Origin: Neorhizobium alkalisoli
Lineage (GTDB): Bacteria > Pseudomonadota > Alphaproteobacteria > Rhizobiales > Rhizobiaceae
Length of the DNA: 64,000 bases
Reading direction: 5' to 3'
NCBI RefSeq assembly: GCF_002968635.1
Contig: NZ_PVBN01000003.1
Coordinates: 310,001-374,000 of the forward strand
In this document: positions 20,102 through 28,411 of the stretch, piece by piece
How positions within the stretch are numbered: the stretch's first letter is position 1
Layout: the number at the start of each line of letters is the position of its first letter
Position numbers and translations under genes: made by a program
The notes under the pieces: model-generated
Database searches by the model: none
What the model was told of the DNA's origin: nothing
Seen by the model: the letters and a program-made list of their open reading frames with translations, nothing else

Positions 20102-20200
20102 ATGTCGTCCCTGCGGAATTGACCGAAGACAGAAAACACTGCCTATGGTGAGTTGACCGGAAACCCGCGTAACCCGCTGAAAGGCACCAGGAGTAAATCA

Positions 20201-20713
20201 TTGTTCTCTCGCAGGCATCTACTGGCCGGATCCTTCTCCTCGACGTTCGCTCTGACCGCAACCTCTGCCCGGATCTCACTCGGAGGCCTCGCTCTGCTGG
20301 TTACGGACCACACCGCCATGGCCCAACAGGGTGGCGGCAATGGCGGAGGAAATGGTGGCGGCAAAGGGGGTGGGAACAGTGGTGGCAAGGGCGGTGGAAA
20401 TGGAGGCGGCAACGGCAGTGGCGGGGGAAGCCGCGACGGGAACGGCAATGGCAATGGGGGCGGTGGAAACGGCAAGGGCGGGAAATCGTCCTCCGCGTCT
20501 TCGCGGGGCACTGGAAGCCCCGAGCCTGGTACACGGGGCGGCAGGACAGCCAGCGGCACTGAGGCATCAATCGGAGTCCGCCACGGGAGCGGCATCGAGG
20601 AAGAACTTGCCAACGACCGATACGTGATGCGGGATAACCGTGGCCGCACGATCATCAACCGGGCAGCGACTGCGGCAGACCGGGCAAGGATTCGATCCCT
20701 GGCAGGAAAGTGA
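20201..20713 (+). CDS. Gly/Asn-rich exported protein with Tat-like signal (170 aa)
   Basis: The best start is TTG 20201, with AGGAG 8 bp upstream, giving MFSRRHLLAGSFSS with a twin-arginine motif, a hydrophobic stretch and an AMA-QQ cleavage site. A longer in-frame TTG at 20153 lacks a good site. Residues about 45-105 are a low-complexity run of GGGN/GGGK repeats; then a Ser/Gly linker; the C-terminus (ELANDRYVMRDNRGRTIINRA) looks folded. Secreted or periplasmic; function unknown. It converges tightly on the response-regulator gene. Confidence 0.72.
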   Translation: MFSRRHLLAGSFSSTFALTATSARISLGGLALLVTDHTAMAQQGGGNGGGNGGGKGGGNSGGKGGGNGGGNGSGGGSRDGNGNGNGGGGNGKGGKSSSASSRGTGSPEPGTRGGRTASGTEASIGVRHGSGIEEELANDRYVMRDNRGRTIINRAATAADRARIRSLAGK

Positions 20714-21376
20714 TCACGTGGTTTGGGTGGGCATCGCGGGTGCTGAACGGCGTCGCAGTTCCAGCCAATCTATCGCCGCCTGTGTCCTGTTGGTCGCGCC
20801 GACCTTGTGCAATATCGCGGTCACGTGGTTCTTGACCGTCTTCTCCTGAAGACCCAGCCACTTCGCGATAGCCTTGTTGGTCATTCCCGACGATATGAGA
20901 TCCAGGACTTCAACCTCGCGAGGGGATAGTCGCGCCGTCTTCCATACGCCGCTCAGGCTCGGTTGAACGGTGTTCAGCTTGGCGCTCACGTCAGGGGCCA
21001 CATATCTGCTGCCGTTGCTCACTATCCGTAACGCATCCGCCAGTGCGCTTGCGCCGACCCCCTTGGGGACATAACCCCAGGCACCGAGCGACATGGCTCG
21101 GCGGATATCTTCGCCCCGTTCGGAGACCGTCAGCATCACGATCTTCTGGTCGGGATTGTGTTCGATGATCGGGCTGATCGCCTCCAGACCATTTCCAGGC
21201 AAGGAGATATCGAGCAGCATTATGTCCGGCTTCTCCCGTCTGGCGATCAGGATCGCATCGTCCCGCGTATCGCCTTCCGCGACCACCCGAAAGCCGTATT
21301 CCGTCAGTGTCCGCGACAGCCCTTCCCGCATCAACGGATGATCGTCGACCACGGCAACGCGCAAGGACTCGTTCAT
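20714..21376 (-). CDS. NarL/FixJ-family response regulator
   Basis: 220 residues from the ATG at 21376 (GGAG upstream). Receiver: VDDHPLMREGLSRTL, phospho-acceptor Asp in IMLLDISLPG, and YVPKG carrying the conserved Lys. LuxR-type HTH near 150-205: LSPREVEVLDLISSGMTNKAIAKWL then EKTVKNHVTAILHKV. No cognate kinase is encoded nearby; the poly-HAMP kinase at the window start is 14 kb away and has its own receivers. Target genes unknown. Confidence 0.9.
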   Translation of the reverse strand: MNESLRVAVVDDHPLMREGLSRTLTEYGFRVVAEGDTRDDAILIARREKPDIMLLDISLPGNGLEAISPIIEHNPDQKIVMLTVSERGEDIRRAMSLGAWGYVPKGVGASALADALRIVSNGSRYVAPDVSAKLNTVQPSLSGVWKTARLSPREVEVLDLISSGMTNKAIAKWLGLQEKTVKNHVTAILHKVGATNRTQAAIDWLELRRRSAPAMPTQTT

Positions 21377-21528
21377 ACGATCTCCAATTGGCAAAGCTTG
21401 TTCTGCCCTTTGAGGCTGGTCTCGAGATTGGAGATGCGGATATCGTGGCAGATATGCCGACAAGCATGAGGGCCACAGTGAGGGCGGGACCGGCTGCGCG
21501 AGCAGCGGAAGTTTTCAAGGAAATACAT
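21373..21528 (-). CDS. Possible upstream ORF coupled to the response regulator (51 aa)
   Basis: An ATG at 21528 opens 51 codons whose TGA overlaps the response-regulator start (ATGA). The product has five Cys and five His (FRCSRSRS, HCGPHACRHICHDI) and a tail SLKGQNKLCQLEIV. No ribosome binding site is visible, so it may be chance; if real, it could be a coupled or metal-binding leader protein. Confidence 0.28.
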   Translation of the reverse strand: MYFLENFRCSRSRSRPHCGPHACRHICHDIRISNLETSLKGQNKLCQLEIV

Positions 21529-21832
21529 GACTGAATGGACGCAACGGCAGCTACGATTGTGGAAGAGCCGGTGTAACTAGCGCCCCCCGATACTCCTTCA
21601 ACGGCCAATGGGAGATTTATCCGCACCTTCGGCTGCCAGGCGGTCAGCGAGCTATGTCACACCAAAGCGGCAGAGGCCCGTCCCCTCTATTTCAAGGCGC
21701 GTACTGCAGCGACAGAACCGCGCGTAGTGTCCGCGGAGTAACCCGAGGAGCCGTGATGGTAGTTGCCACACCGGTAGCTGGCCATTTCGCTCATCCGTGG
21801 TGTAGTCTGCAGCCGGCAACGAAGTTGTAGAG
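21529..21832. other. Divergent intergenic region before the LysR gene
   Basis: About 300 bp between the response regulator (-) and LysR (+). It contains a 24-codon ORF (21756-21830; GAGGAG 5 bp before its ATG) ending 2 bp before the LysR start, which may be a leader peptide. Nothing else was recognised. Confidence 0.4.
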
Positions 21833-22753
21833 ATGCAGATCCCGATCAAACCTATCTTTGTTTTCCATACGGCTGCTCGTGCGGGCAGTATTTCAAGGGC
21901 GGCCCAGGAGCTGAGCGTCACGCCGTCCGCCGTCAGCCAGCAGATCCAGACGTTGGAATTGCAGCTGGGAGTGGCTCTGCTTGCGAAAGCCGGGCGCGGA
22001 ATAGTCCTGACCGAAGCCGGCGAGCGCTATTTCTCGATGATAGCGGATCAGATGGAACAGATCTCGGAGGCGACGGCGACCATCAAGGGATTCCGCTCGG
22101 TCACCAGTCTGACGATCCGGGCGACGCCGACATTATCGAACAAATGGCTCCTCCCGCGACTGAACTCGCTTCTGGACATGCATCCTGATCTCGAGGTGCG
22201 ACTTGACGGCACCAATGAGCCGACCGATTTTCGTCAGGAAATCGTCGATATCGAACTTCGCCATGGCGACGGACGCTGGCCGGGTCTGTTTGTCGAGGGT
22301 GTGGCTGAAGAGGATTTCCTCCCGGTCTGTTCACCTGGATACGCCGCGGCTGGCACGCTTCGGCCGGAGGATCTTCCCCGATATCGTCTGATCCACTCGG
22401 CCAAGTCGCAGGCCCAGTGGACCAGCTGGTTTCCATTGGCGGGCGTGACCCCTGGCGACCGATGGCAGCGGGTATTGTTCGACCGCAGTCACATGGCTAT
22501 CGACGCCGCGGTGAATGGCATGGGGATCGCGCTTGAAAGTACGCTGATGATGGGAGCAGAGCTTTCCTCGGGACGCTTGATTTGCCCCGTGACATCGCCT
22601 CCGCCGCTGCGTCTTGTTACACAATGGATCGTTTGCCCGTTTGAGCATCTACGCCGGCCCAAAGTGCGAACTTTCCTCGAATGGCTGCGAGCGGAACGTG
22701 ATGCCTGGCAAGCCAGCCAGCAATCGCCCGAGGTGACACATCTGCGGCGCTAG
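21833..22753 (+). CDS. LysR-family transcriptional regulator (GcvA-like)
   Basis: 306 residues. N-terminal winged HTH: FHTAARAGSISRAAQELSVTPSAVSQQIQTLE, then a LysR substrate domain (LTIRATPTLSNKWLLPRL; VDIELRHGDGRWPGL; GMGIALESTLMMG). The family usually controls a neighbouring operon with a small-molecule coinducer. Here it converges on the TRAP operon rather than being divergent from it, so the regulatory link is uncertain. Confidence 0.88.
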   Translation: MQIPIKPIFVFHTAARAGSISRAAQELSVTPSAVSQQIQTLELQLGVALLAKAGRGIVLTEAGERYFSMIADQMEQISEATATIKGFRSVTSLTIRATPTLSNKWLLPRLNSLLDMHPDLEVRLDGTNEPTDFRQEIVDIELRHGDGRWPGLFVEGVAEEDFLPVCSPGYAAAGTLRPEDLPRYRLIHSAKSQAQWTSWFPLAGVTPGDRWQRVLFDRSHMAIDAAVNGMGIALESTLMMGAELSSGRLICPVTSPPPLRLVTQWIVCPFEHLRRPKVRTFLEWLRAERDAWQASQQSPEVTHLRR

Positions 22754-22874
22754 TTCCGGCGCCGAGGCGGTTCCACCAATCCATCCTGTTGCGTGACATC
22801 CGGAACTACGCCGCTGACGGATGGGCAAGCATTTCCATCCTGCTTTTCTACATCAGAGCAAACCGTCAGTGGCT

Positions 22875-24155
22875 TCAATACATCCCTAGGAAACGGATCG
22901 GTCCCAAGGTCAGGATCGGGAAAAGCACCAGGGCAAAAATGGCAAGGGTCAGAACGGTCATCGGAGCCAGGGATCCCTTGATAACGTCTTCGACCCTCAT
23001 GTTCGCCACCTGAGCCGCTGCGAACAAACAGACCCCAACGGGCGGCGTCACGAGGCCCAGGGTGAGCGTCATCACGGTAACAACGAGGAAATGGATCGGG
23101 TCAATCCCGATGGCCTGCACCGGCGGCATAAGCACGGGGATCAGAATGAACATAGCCGGAATTGCTTCCATAAATATGCCTATGATCAGCAGGAACACGA
23201 AGATGACCAACATGCCGGTCAGCGGACCAAGGTTCATCGCGTGCAGAAGATCGGCGACTTTCTCCGGCAGGCCGTCATAGGTGAAGACCCAAGCGGCGAT
23301 CTGTGACGTGGCTGCAATGAAAAGAATGGTTCCGGAGATTCGGGCCGTGGAAATCAGGATTTCCGGCACTTCGCTCACTGGAAGCGTCCGGTAGACGATG
23401 ATCCCAAGCACGGCAACATAGACCACGGCGATCGCCGCAGCTTCCGTCGGCGTGAAAAGACCGCTGACAATGCCGATGATGAGGATCAGTGGTGTCAGCA
23501 TGGGAAGGATCGCCCGCAATCCGGTGACGACCACCACACGGAAATTGAACGGGGACGGAGGATTGTAGCCGTAGTAGACCGAATAGCAGTGATTGAAAAC
23601 GAGGAACGCCAAAGCGATGAACAGGCCAGGCACCAGGCCGGCCACCAGCAGCGTGCCGATCGACACATTGGCGATCGACCCGGCAATGACGACCAGAATC
23701 GACGGCGGGATGATCGAGGAAAGCGTTGCGGTGCAGAGCGTCATTCCGACCGCGTAACCCTTCGGAAATCCGTGCCGCTCCATGGCCTTGATCTCGATAG
23801 CACCCACCGAGGCGATGTCTGCCACCGAAGAACCGGAAACGCCGGAAAAAATCACCGAAGAAATCACGTTGACATGGCCAAGGCCTCCAGGAAGCCAGCC
23901 GACGATCGCTTCCGCGAAATCGAAGATGCGTTCCGCGACCCTGCCGCGCTCCATGACGGTGCCCACGAGAATGAACAGCGGGACGGCGACCAAGAGAAAC
24001 GAGTTCATCGAAGAGAACATGGTTTGCGACAGGAGGTCGAGCGGCATGGGGGTGAACAGCAACAGTGTCACCACGCTTGCCAGCGCGAGCGCGACGGCCA
24101 GCGGGACACCCAGCATGCTGAGCCCGAAGAAGGAGATGAGGAGAAAGAGCGACAT
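22875..24155 (-). CDS. dctM: TRAP transporter large permease (DctM)
   Basis: 426 residues, about 12 hydrophobic segments, family length. Features include VAVPLFILVGTVMERG, a glycine-rich FSGVSGSSVADIASVG segment and IIPPSILVVIAGSIANV. It is the ion-coupled transport channel of a tripartite ATP-independent transporter. Last gene of the operon, 3 bp after dctQ. The symbol denotes the subunit type, not a C4-dicarboxylate substrate. Confidence 0.93.
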   Translation of the reverse strand: MSLFLLISFFGLSMLGVPLAVALALASVVTLLLFTPMPLDLLSQTMFSSMNSFLLVAVPLFILVGTVMERGRVAERIFDFAEAIVGWLPGGLGHVNVISSVIFSGVSGSSVADIASVGAIEIKAMERHGFPKGYAVGMTLCTATLSSIIPPSILVVIAGSIANVSIGTLLVAGLVPGLFIALAFLVFNHCYSVYYGYNPPSPFNFRVVVVTGLRAILPMLTPLILIIGIVSGLFTPTEAAAIAVVYVAVLGIIVYRTLPVSEVPEILISTARISGTILFIAATSQIAAWVFTYDGLPEKVADLLHAMNLGPLTGMLVIFVFLLIIGIFMEAIPAMFILIPVLMPPVQAIGIDPIHFLVVTVMTLTLGLVTPPVGVCLFAAAQVANMRVEDVIKGSLAPMTVLTLAIFALVLFPILTLGPIRFLGMY

Positions 24156-24158
24156 GAG

Positions 24159-24710
24159 TCAGTGTCCTGCGGTCATGGAAACATCGGCATGGGCGCTTTC
24201 GCCAGCCGGCAAGCCGAGTTCAGGGAGCGCGATCAGTTCGCGGCGCGTGCGTAGCGATTCAACGATCGCTAGGATCGCGATGACGGCGGAAACCGGCATC
24301 ACCATCCCGATGACCCACATGGGAATGGGCAAGGTCGCAGCCGTCTCGTTCATCATGATCTGCTGCTGGACGAGCGTCAGCCCGGTCCAACCCATGAGGC
24401 CGAAAAATAGGACTGACGACGCCACGTAGATCGGTACGGCCAGATGATGGAAGATGCGCTGGCCCATGACGAGGAAAACGACGACACGCGCGCTTTCGAC
24501 AGTGCGGAAACCCGCCGCCAACCCCAAAAACACCATCCAGATGAAAAGGAACCGGGTCGCTTCCTCCGTCCATGGCAACGGATGACCGGTCAGTCGTCCA
24601 ATCACCTGCAGCAGGACGACGATCAGCACGCCGGCGCAAGCTGCACCGGCAGCAACATCGGCAACGATCTTCACGAATGTGCCGAGAAGGGAACTTAGAG
24701 GAGCTCGCAT
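24159..24710 (-). CDS. dctQ: TRAP transporter small permease (DctQ)
   Basis: 183 residues from the ATG at 24710 (AAAGGG upstream); an extended frame to 24770 runs through the intercistronic hairpin. Four hydrophobic helices with the typical PWTEEATRFLFIWMVFLG motif near 45 and a second TRAP motif in helix 3. Works with DctM and the binding protein. Confidence 0.9.
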   Translation of the reverse strand: MRAPLSSLLGTFVKIVADVAAGAACAGVLIVVLLQVIGRLTGHPLPWTEEATRFLFIWMVFLGLAAGFRTVESARVVVFLVMGQRIFHHLAVPIYVASSVLFFGLMGWTGLTLVQQQIMMNETAATLPIPMWVIGMVMPVSAVIAILAIVESLRTRRELIALPELGLPAGESAHADVSMTAGH

Positions 24711-24746
24711 GATGGGCCCTTTCCAACGGGTGCTAAGGCCGATGAC

Positions 24747-24779
24747 GCCGGCACCTTGTCCTCGCGGCAAGGTGCCGGC
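24747..24779 (-). other. Intercistronic stem-loop after the TRAP binding-protein gene
   Basis: A 12-bp perfect GC-rich stem (gccggcaccttg / caaggtgccggc, 9-nt loop) 6 bp beyond the dctP stop and 36 bp before the dctQ start. Probably stabilises dctP mRNA or attenuates read-through to the permeases. Confidence 0.65.
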
Positions 24780-24785
24780 TAGCAG

Positions 24786-25781
24786 TCAGTTCGTGGTGAT
24801 GAAGGTACGGGTGCGCTCGAAGAAGGACTTATCTTTCACGAGGGCGGAGAACTTGTCCGTCAGGCCGGCCGCCACATCGACGAAGGCCTTGCGCTGGTCT
24901 TGCGTCAGTTCGTTGACCTCCATGCCGTTCGCCTTCAACGTCGCCAGAGACTTCTCGATGTCCGCCGCATCATTGGCGGCCTTCCAGGCTTCGGTCTCCG
25001 TCGCCGCTTCGTTCAGTGCAGCCTTGAAGCTGTCGCTCAGGCCCTTGTACCGGGCCGGGTTCATGCCAAGCACCCAGGCATCGGCAATGTGGTTGCTGAT
25101 GGTGGCGTATTTCTGCACTTCGTAGAGTTTTGCGCTGACCGGGACGTTCACCGGGTTTTCCTGGCCGTCGACGACCTTCAGCTGAAGCGCATTGTAGACC
25201 TCGGCAAAAGCCATCGGTGTCGGCGCAGCACCCATGGCTCCGAAGAACTCGACCCACAGCGGATTGTTCGGCACGCGCAGCTTCATGCCCTTGAGATCCG
25301 CCGGCGACGTAATAGCCACCTTGGAGTTGGTAATCTGCCGTAGTGGACGGGACCAGAGATCGACGCCCTGGATACCGATCTTGCTCAGATCCGACTGCAG
25401 TTCCTGCCCAAGATCGCTGGCAAGATAGGCGCGCAGCTGGTCGATATCGCGAAACTGGTAGGGAATGGCGATCGCCGTGAACTTCGGATTGAAGGTCGCG
25501 TAGAGCGAGGTGGAGTTCAAAAGCATGTCCAGCGAGCCGCCCGCCAGTTGCTTGACGCCAGCCGAGGGGTCGCCGCCATACAGCGTACCATTGGGGAACA
25601 CCTTGATGGTCAGTTCGCCGTTGGTTTTTTTCGATACGAGTTCGGCGAACTTCTTGGCGGCAACGGTAATTTCGGATGTATCCGGGTCCGGGGTGGACAA
25701 GGTCAGTGTTTCAGCGTGTGCGATCGACGCCGCCAGCATTGCCACCGCTGCCACTGCGCTGCGGATCGTGAAATATTTCAT
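24786..25781 (-). CDS. dctP: TRAP transporter substrate-binding protein (DctP)
   Basis: 331 residues with a Sec signal peptide (MKYFTIRSAVAAVAMLAASIAHA). DctP hallmarks: KKFAELVSKKTNGELTIKVFPNGTLYG, then a segment with the ligand-binding Arg (DLKGMKLRVPNNPLWVEFFGAMGAAPTPM) and VVDGQENPVNV. The Arg fits a carboxylated ligand. The enzymes in the operon suggest a sugar-derived acid or hydroxy acid, but the ligand is unknown. Confidence 0.92.
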   Translation of the reverse strand: MKYFTIRSAVAAVAMLAASIAHAETLTLSTPDPDTSEITVAAKKFAELVSKKTNGELTIKVFPNGTLYGGDPSAGVKQLAGGSLDMLLNSTSLYATFNPKFTAIAIPYQFRDIDQLRAYLASDLGQELQSDLSKIGIQGVDLWSRPLRQITNSKVAITSPADLKGMKLRVPNNPLWVEFFGAMGAAPTPMAFAEVYNALQLKVVDGQENPVNVPVSAKLYEVQKYATISNHIADAWVLGMNPARYKGLSDSFKAALNEAATETEAWKAANDAADIEKSLATLKANGMEVNELTQDQRKAFVDVAAGLTDKFSALVKDKSFFERTRTFITTN

Positions 25782-25828
25782 GGTTGTTCCTCCCGTTGAT
25801 TTTCAAAGTGAGCGCCTCATCGGCATGC

Positions 25829-26713
25829 TCACTTTGGGTTCATGCGTTGCAGTTCGCGGATAATCCCGCTGTGATCCAAATCGCCATCGCCATTGTCGAC
25901 CATGGCTTGGAACAGTCGATCAACCTCCTCGCTGACCGGTAGTGTCAGGCCGCGGCTCCGTGCAAAACCGAGAGCCGTGGACGTATCTTTCACTTGGTAT
26001 TTTGCTGGACCGCCTGGCTCGAAATTTCCTTCCACCATACGTAACCCGTGTTGACGGAAGACGGTCGATTCAGCGAACCCACCCAGCAAAGCCTCTCGCA
26101 CCCGAGCCGGGTCGGCGCCGCCGCGCTCCGCGAGCGTGAGAGCTTCGGCAACGGCGCAGATCGTGGAGGCGACGATCAACTGGTTTGCGAGTTTTGTCAG
26201 GGCGCCGCTTCCCGACGGCCCAACATGCGTCACTCTTCCGAGGCACGCGAAGATGGGTCGAAGCCTGTCGACGACCACCGCATCGCCACCAGCCATGATG
26301 GCAAGCGTTCCTTCCCTGGCTCCCTTCTCACCGCCTGAAACCGGCGCGTCGAGGCAAGCTATCCCGCGCTCGGATGCCGCTTTTGCGAGCACGACAGCTG
26401 TCTCTACGGGTATCGAACTCATCACGACCAGCGTTGCTCCAGCCTGCATCGTGGATATCACCCCGTTTGTGCCGACCAATACCGCTTCGCAAACAGGCCC
26501 GGAGCTCAGCATACAGATCACGACATCGGCTCCGGCGACCACCTCGCAAACATTGCGGGCAACAGCCACACCATTCTGCTGCAGAGCCTCGGCCTTTTCC
26601 GAGGTCCGGTTCCACGCCGAAACCGCGAACCCGGCATCGGCCAACCGGCCGGCCATGGGGGCACCCATAATGCCCGTGCCGATGACAGCAATGCGGATAA
26701 GAGTGTCCGACAT
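25829..26713 (-). CDS. NAD-dependent beta-hydroxyacid dehydrogenase (GarR/HIBADH family)
   Basis: 294 residues from the ATG at 26713 (GGAGG upstream). Rossmann motif GTGIMGAPMAGRL, substrate loop DAPVSGGEKGAREGTLAIMAGG and catalytic-Lys segment GSGALTKLANQL. Related to tartronate semialdehyde reductase and 3-hydroxyisobutyrate dehydrogenase. Lies between the ABM gene and dctP, so probably reduces or oxidises the imported hydroxy acid or its product. Confidence 0.87.
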   Translation of the reverse strand: MSDTLIRIAVIGTGIMGAPMAGRLADAGFAVSAWNRTSEKAEALQQNGVAVARNVCEVVAGADVVICMLSSGPVCEAVLVGTNGVISTMQAGATLVVMSSIPVETAVVLAKAASERGIACLDAPVSGGEKGAREGTLAIMAGGDAVVVDRLRPIFACLGRVTHVGPSGSGALTKLANQLIVASTICAVAEALTLAERGGADPARVREALLGGFAESTVFRQHGLRMVEGNFEPGGPAKYQVKDTSTALGFARSRGLTLPVSEEVDRLFQAMVDNGDGDLDHSGIIRELQRMNPK

Positions 26714-26733
26714 CGAGCTGGTCACCTCCCCGA

Positions 26734-27039
26734 TCATGGATACTGTCGTTGGCAGAAGCGGACAGGCCGCTCCTTCACGACGAGTGGCGGAAACGCGTCC
26801 CGGAAGCGCCCCAGATGAGGCGTTTCCAGATGAGCATCAAAAGCGGCGCGGCTGTCATAGACTTCGTAGAAGACAACCGTGTCTTCTAAACCTTCCGGGC
26901 AGATGACGTCGAATTGCCGGCAACCGGGTTCGTCTGCAAGCGAATGTTTGGCATCGTCGCGGGCAGCTTCCAGAAAGGCCTGGAGCTGACCGGACCTGAT
27001 CTCGAATTCCGCAATCACTACAAAAGCGTTCTGAGCCAT
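26734..27039 (-). CDS. ABM-domain (antibiotic biosynthesis monooxygenase-like) protein
   Basis: 101 residues from the ATG at 27039; the longer frame is out of register with DRL-gene coding. The dimeric ferredoxin-like ABM fold is shown by VVIAEFEIRSGQLQAFLEAA, DEPGCRQFDVICPEG and FYEVYDSRAAFDAHLETPHL. In catabolic operons such small proteins often act on reactive aldehydes or lactones or as accessory isomerases. Starts 14 bp after the DRL-like gene. Confidence 0.85.
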   Translation of the reverse strand: MAQNAFVVIAEFEIRSGQLQAFLEAARDDAKHSLADEPGCRQFDVICPEGLEDTVVFYEVYDSRAAFDAHLETPHLGRFRDAFPPLVVKERPVRFCQRQYP

Positions 27040-27052
27040 CGTCTGTCCATAC

Positions 27053-28411
27053 TCACTCTGCGGCAATCTTGCCTGGACGGAAGTGCTCTTCCATTTGCTG
27101 ACGAAGCCGGACGACGTCGAGGTCGTTGACGATCTCGACGTCATCGAAGGAAACGATCTGATCCTTCCTGATCGGCCGCTTGAGCTTGACGTTATGGGCG
27201 AGACCGATCGGCAATGCCTTGAGATCGAGGCTGCGTGTCGCCGGGATTGCATTGGCCCAGACCGCGTAACCGCCCTCGCCGTCGAGCATCTCGCCCGGCT
27301 GCATGTCCTTCTTCGCCGTCGCGACGGCATCGCCTCGAAATTCCCTGGAGCAGCCGGTCGGTTCGTTGCGCAGTACGGCCGACAGCACGCTTACAGAGGT
27401 TTCCAGACCGATGATATGGAAAGGCCGCCACATAGACGCATACCAGCCGGACGGATCGGTCAGCAGGCCATACTGCTTGAAGCAGGCGCGCGCATATTCG
27501 TTATGCGCCTTGAAGGTGACGAAGACACCGTAGCGGATGTTGTTGAACACTTCCCGGCCATCCGGCTCCTGGCTGGCGGCGATATCGACGAGACCCGAGC
27601 GCGCCATCCGGCCGCCATCAGTCGCCGGACGGAAGACGCGAGCCAGATCGTGCAGACCGGCCGGCGGGAAGGCCAGGCCATCGTCTGGGCAATCGAGCCC
27701 CGTCCCGTTGGCCACCGCTGCCATCTCGATCGCCGCCTTGGTGCCGTCCGTGAAGGAATTGTACATCTTCGGATTGAAGTCGCCCTTGGCGACCTCTTCT
27801 TCGCTCCAGCCGAAGAAACCCCAGACTGTGTCGGGCGTCGAGTAGCGGTAACGGGGTTCGAAATTCATGCCTTTACCGGCAGCGGTCACCTCGAAACCGG
27901 TGGCACGAGCCCAGTCCACTAGCTCGCAAATCAGTGCCGGCTGGTCACCGTAGGCCATGGAATAGACAACCCCGGCAGCGCGGGCTTTTTCGGCAAGGAT
28001 CGGACCGACCATGACATCGGCTTCGACATTGACCATGACGACATGCTTCCTGCCTGCGATCGCGCCGAGAGCATGGCGCGTTCCGGCAATCGGATGGCCG
28101 GTCGCTTCGATGACGCATTCGACTTCGTCGCAGTCGAAGATTTCGTTGACGTCGCTGGTCACGTAGGTCTGGCCGTTCTTCAGTGCTTCGCCGCAGCTTT
28201 TCGCTTCGTAACGCTCCTTTGCCCAACCGACACGCTTCAAGGATTCACGTGCCTTGCCAACGTCGAGATCGGCGACCGCGACCATATGGAGGCCGCTGAT
28301 GCGCTGGGCCTGCGCCAACACCATCGAGCCGAACTTGCCGGCTCCGATGAGCGCCACCCGTACCGGACGACCATTGGCGGCGCGGAGCGAGAGAAGAGAA
28401 GAAAGATTCAT
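27053..28411 (-). CDS. DRL-like / homoserine dehydrogenase-like oxidoreductase with SAF-type C-terminus
   Basis: 452 residues. N-terminal Rossmann domain VRVALIGAGKFGSMVLAQAQ near 18; VIEATGHPIAGTRHALGAI; VVMVNVEADVMVGPIL; a long catalytic domain; and a C-terminal part (LKRPIRKDQIVSFDDVEI) resembling a SAF domain. The set resembles the Brucella DXR-like (DRL) and homoserine-dehydrogenase-like family. DRL makes methylerythritol phosphate in some alphaproteobacteria, but many paralogues sit in sugar-acid operons. First gene of the TRAP operon, so a catabolic oxidoreductase or isomerase role is more likely. Confidence 0.78.
   Translation of the reverse strand: MNLSSLLSLRAANGRPVRVALIGAGKFGSMVLAQAQRISGLHMVAVADLDVGKARESLKRVGWAKERYEAKSCGEALKNGQTYVTSDVNEIFDCDEVECVIEATGHPIAGTRHALGAIAGRKHVVMVNVEADVMVGPILAEKARAAGVVYSMAYGDQPALICELVDWARATGFEVTAAGKGMNFEPRYRYSTPDTVWGFFGWSEEEVAKGDFNPKMYNSFTDGTKAAIEMAAVANGTGLDCPDDGLAFPPAGLHDLARVFRPATDGGRMARSGLVDIAASQEPDGREVFNNIRYGVFVTFKAHNEYARACFKQYGLLTDPSGWYASMWRPFHIIGLETSVSVLSAVLRNEPTGCSREFRGDAVATAKKDMQPGEMLDGEGGYAVWANAIPATRSLDLKALPIGLAHNVKLKRPIRKDQIVSFDDVEIVNDLDVVRLRQQMEEHFRPGKIAAE

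Noticed and set aside
20143..20658. Minus-strand 171-codon Pro-rich ORF.
   Set aside because: It is the reverse complement of the Gly-rich repeat region of the plus-strand gene; the plus strand has a ribosome binding site, signal peptide and folded C-terminus.
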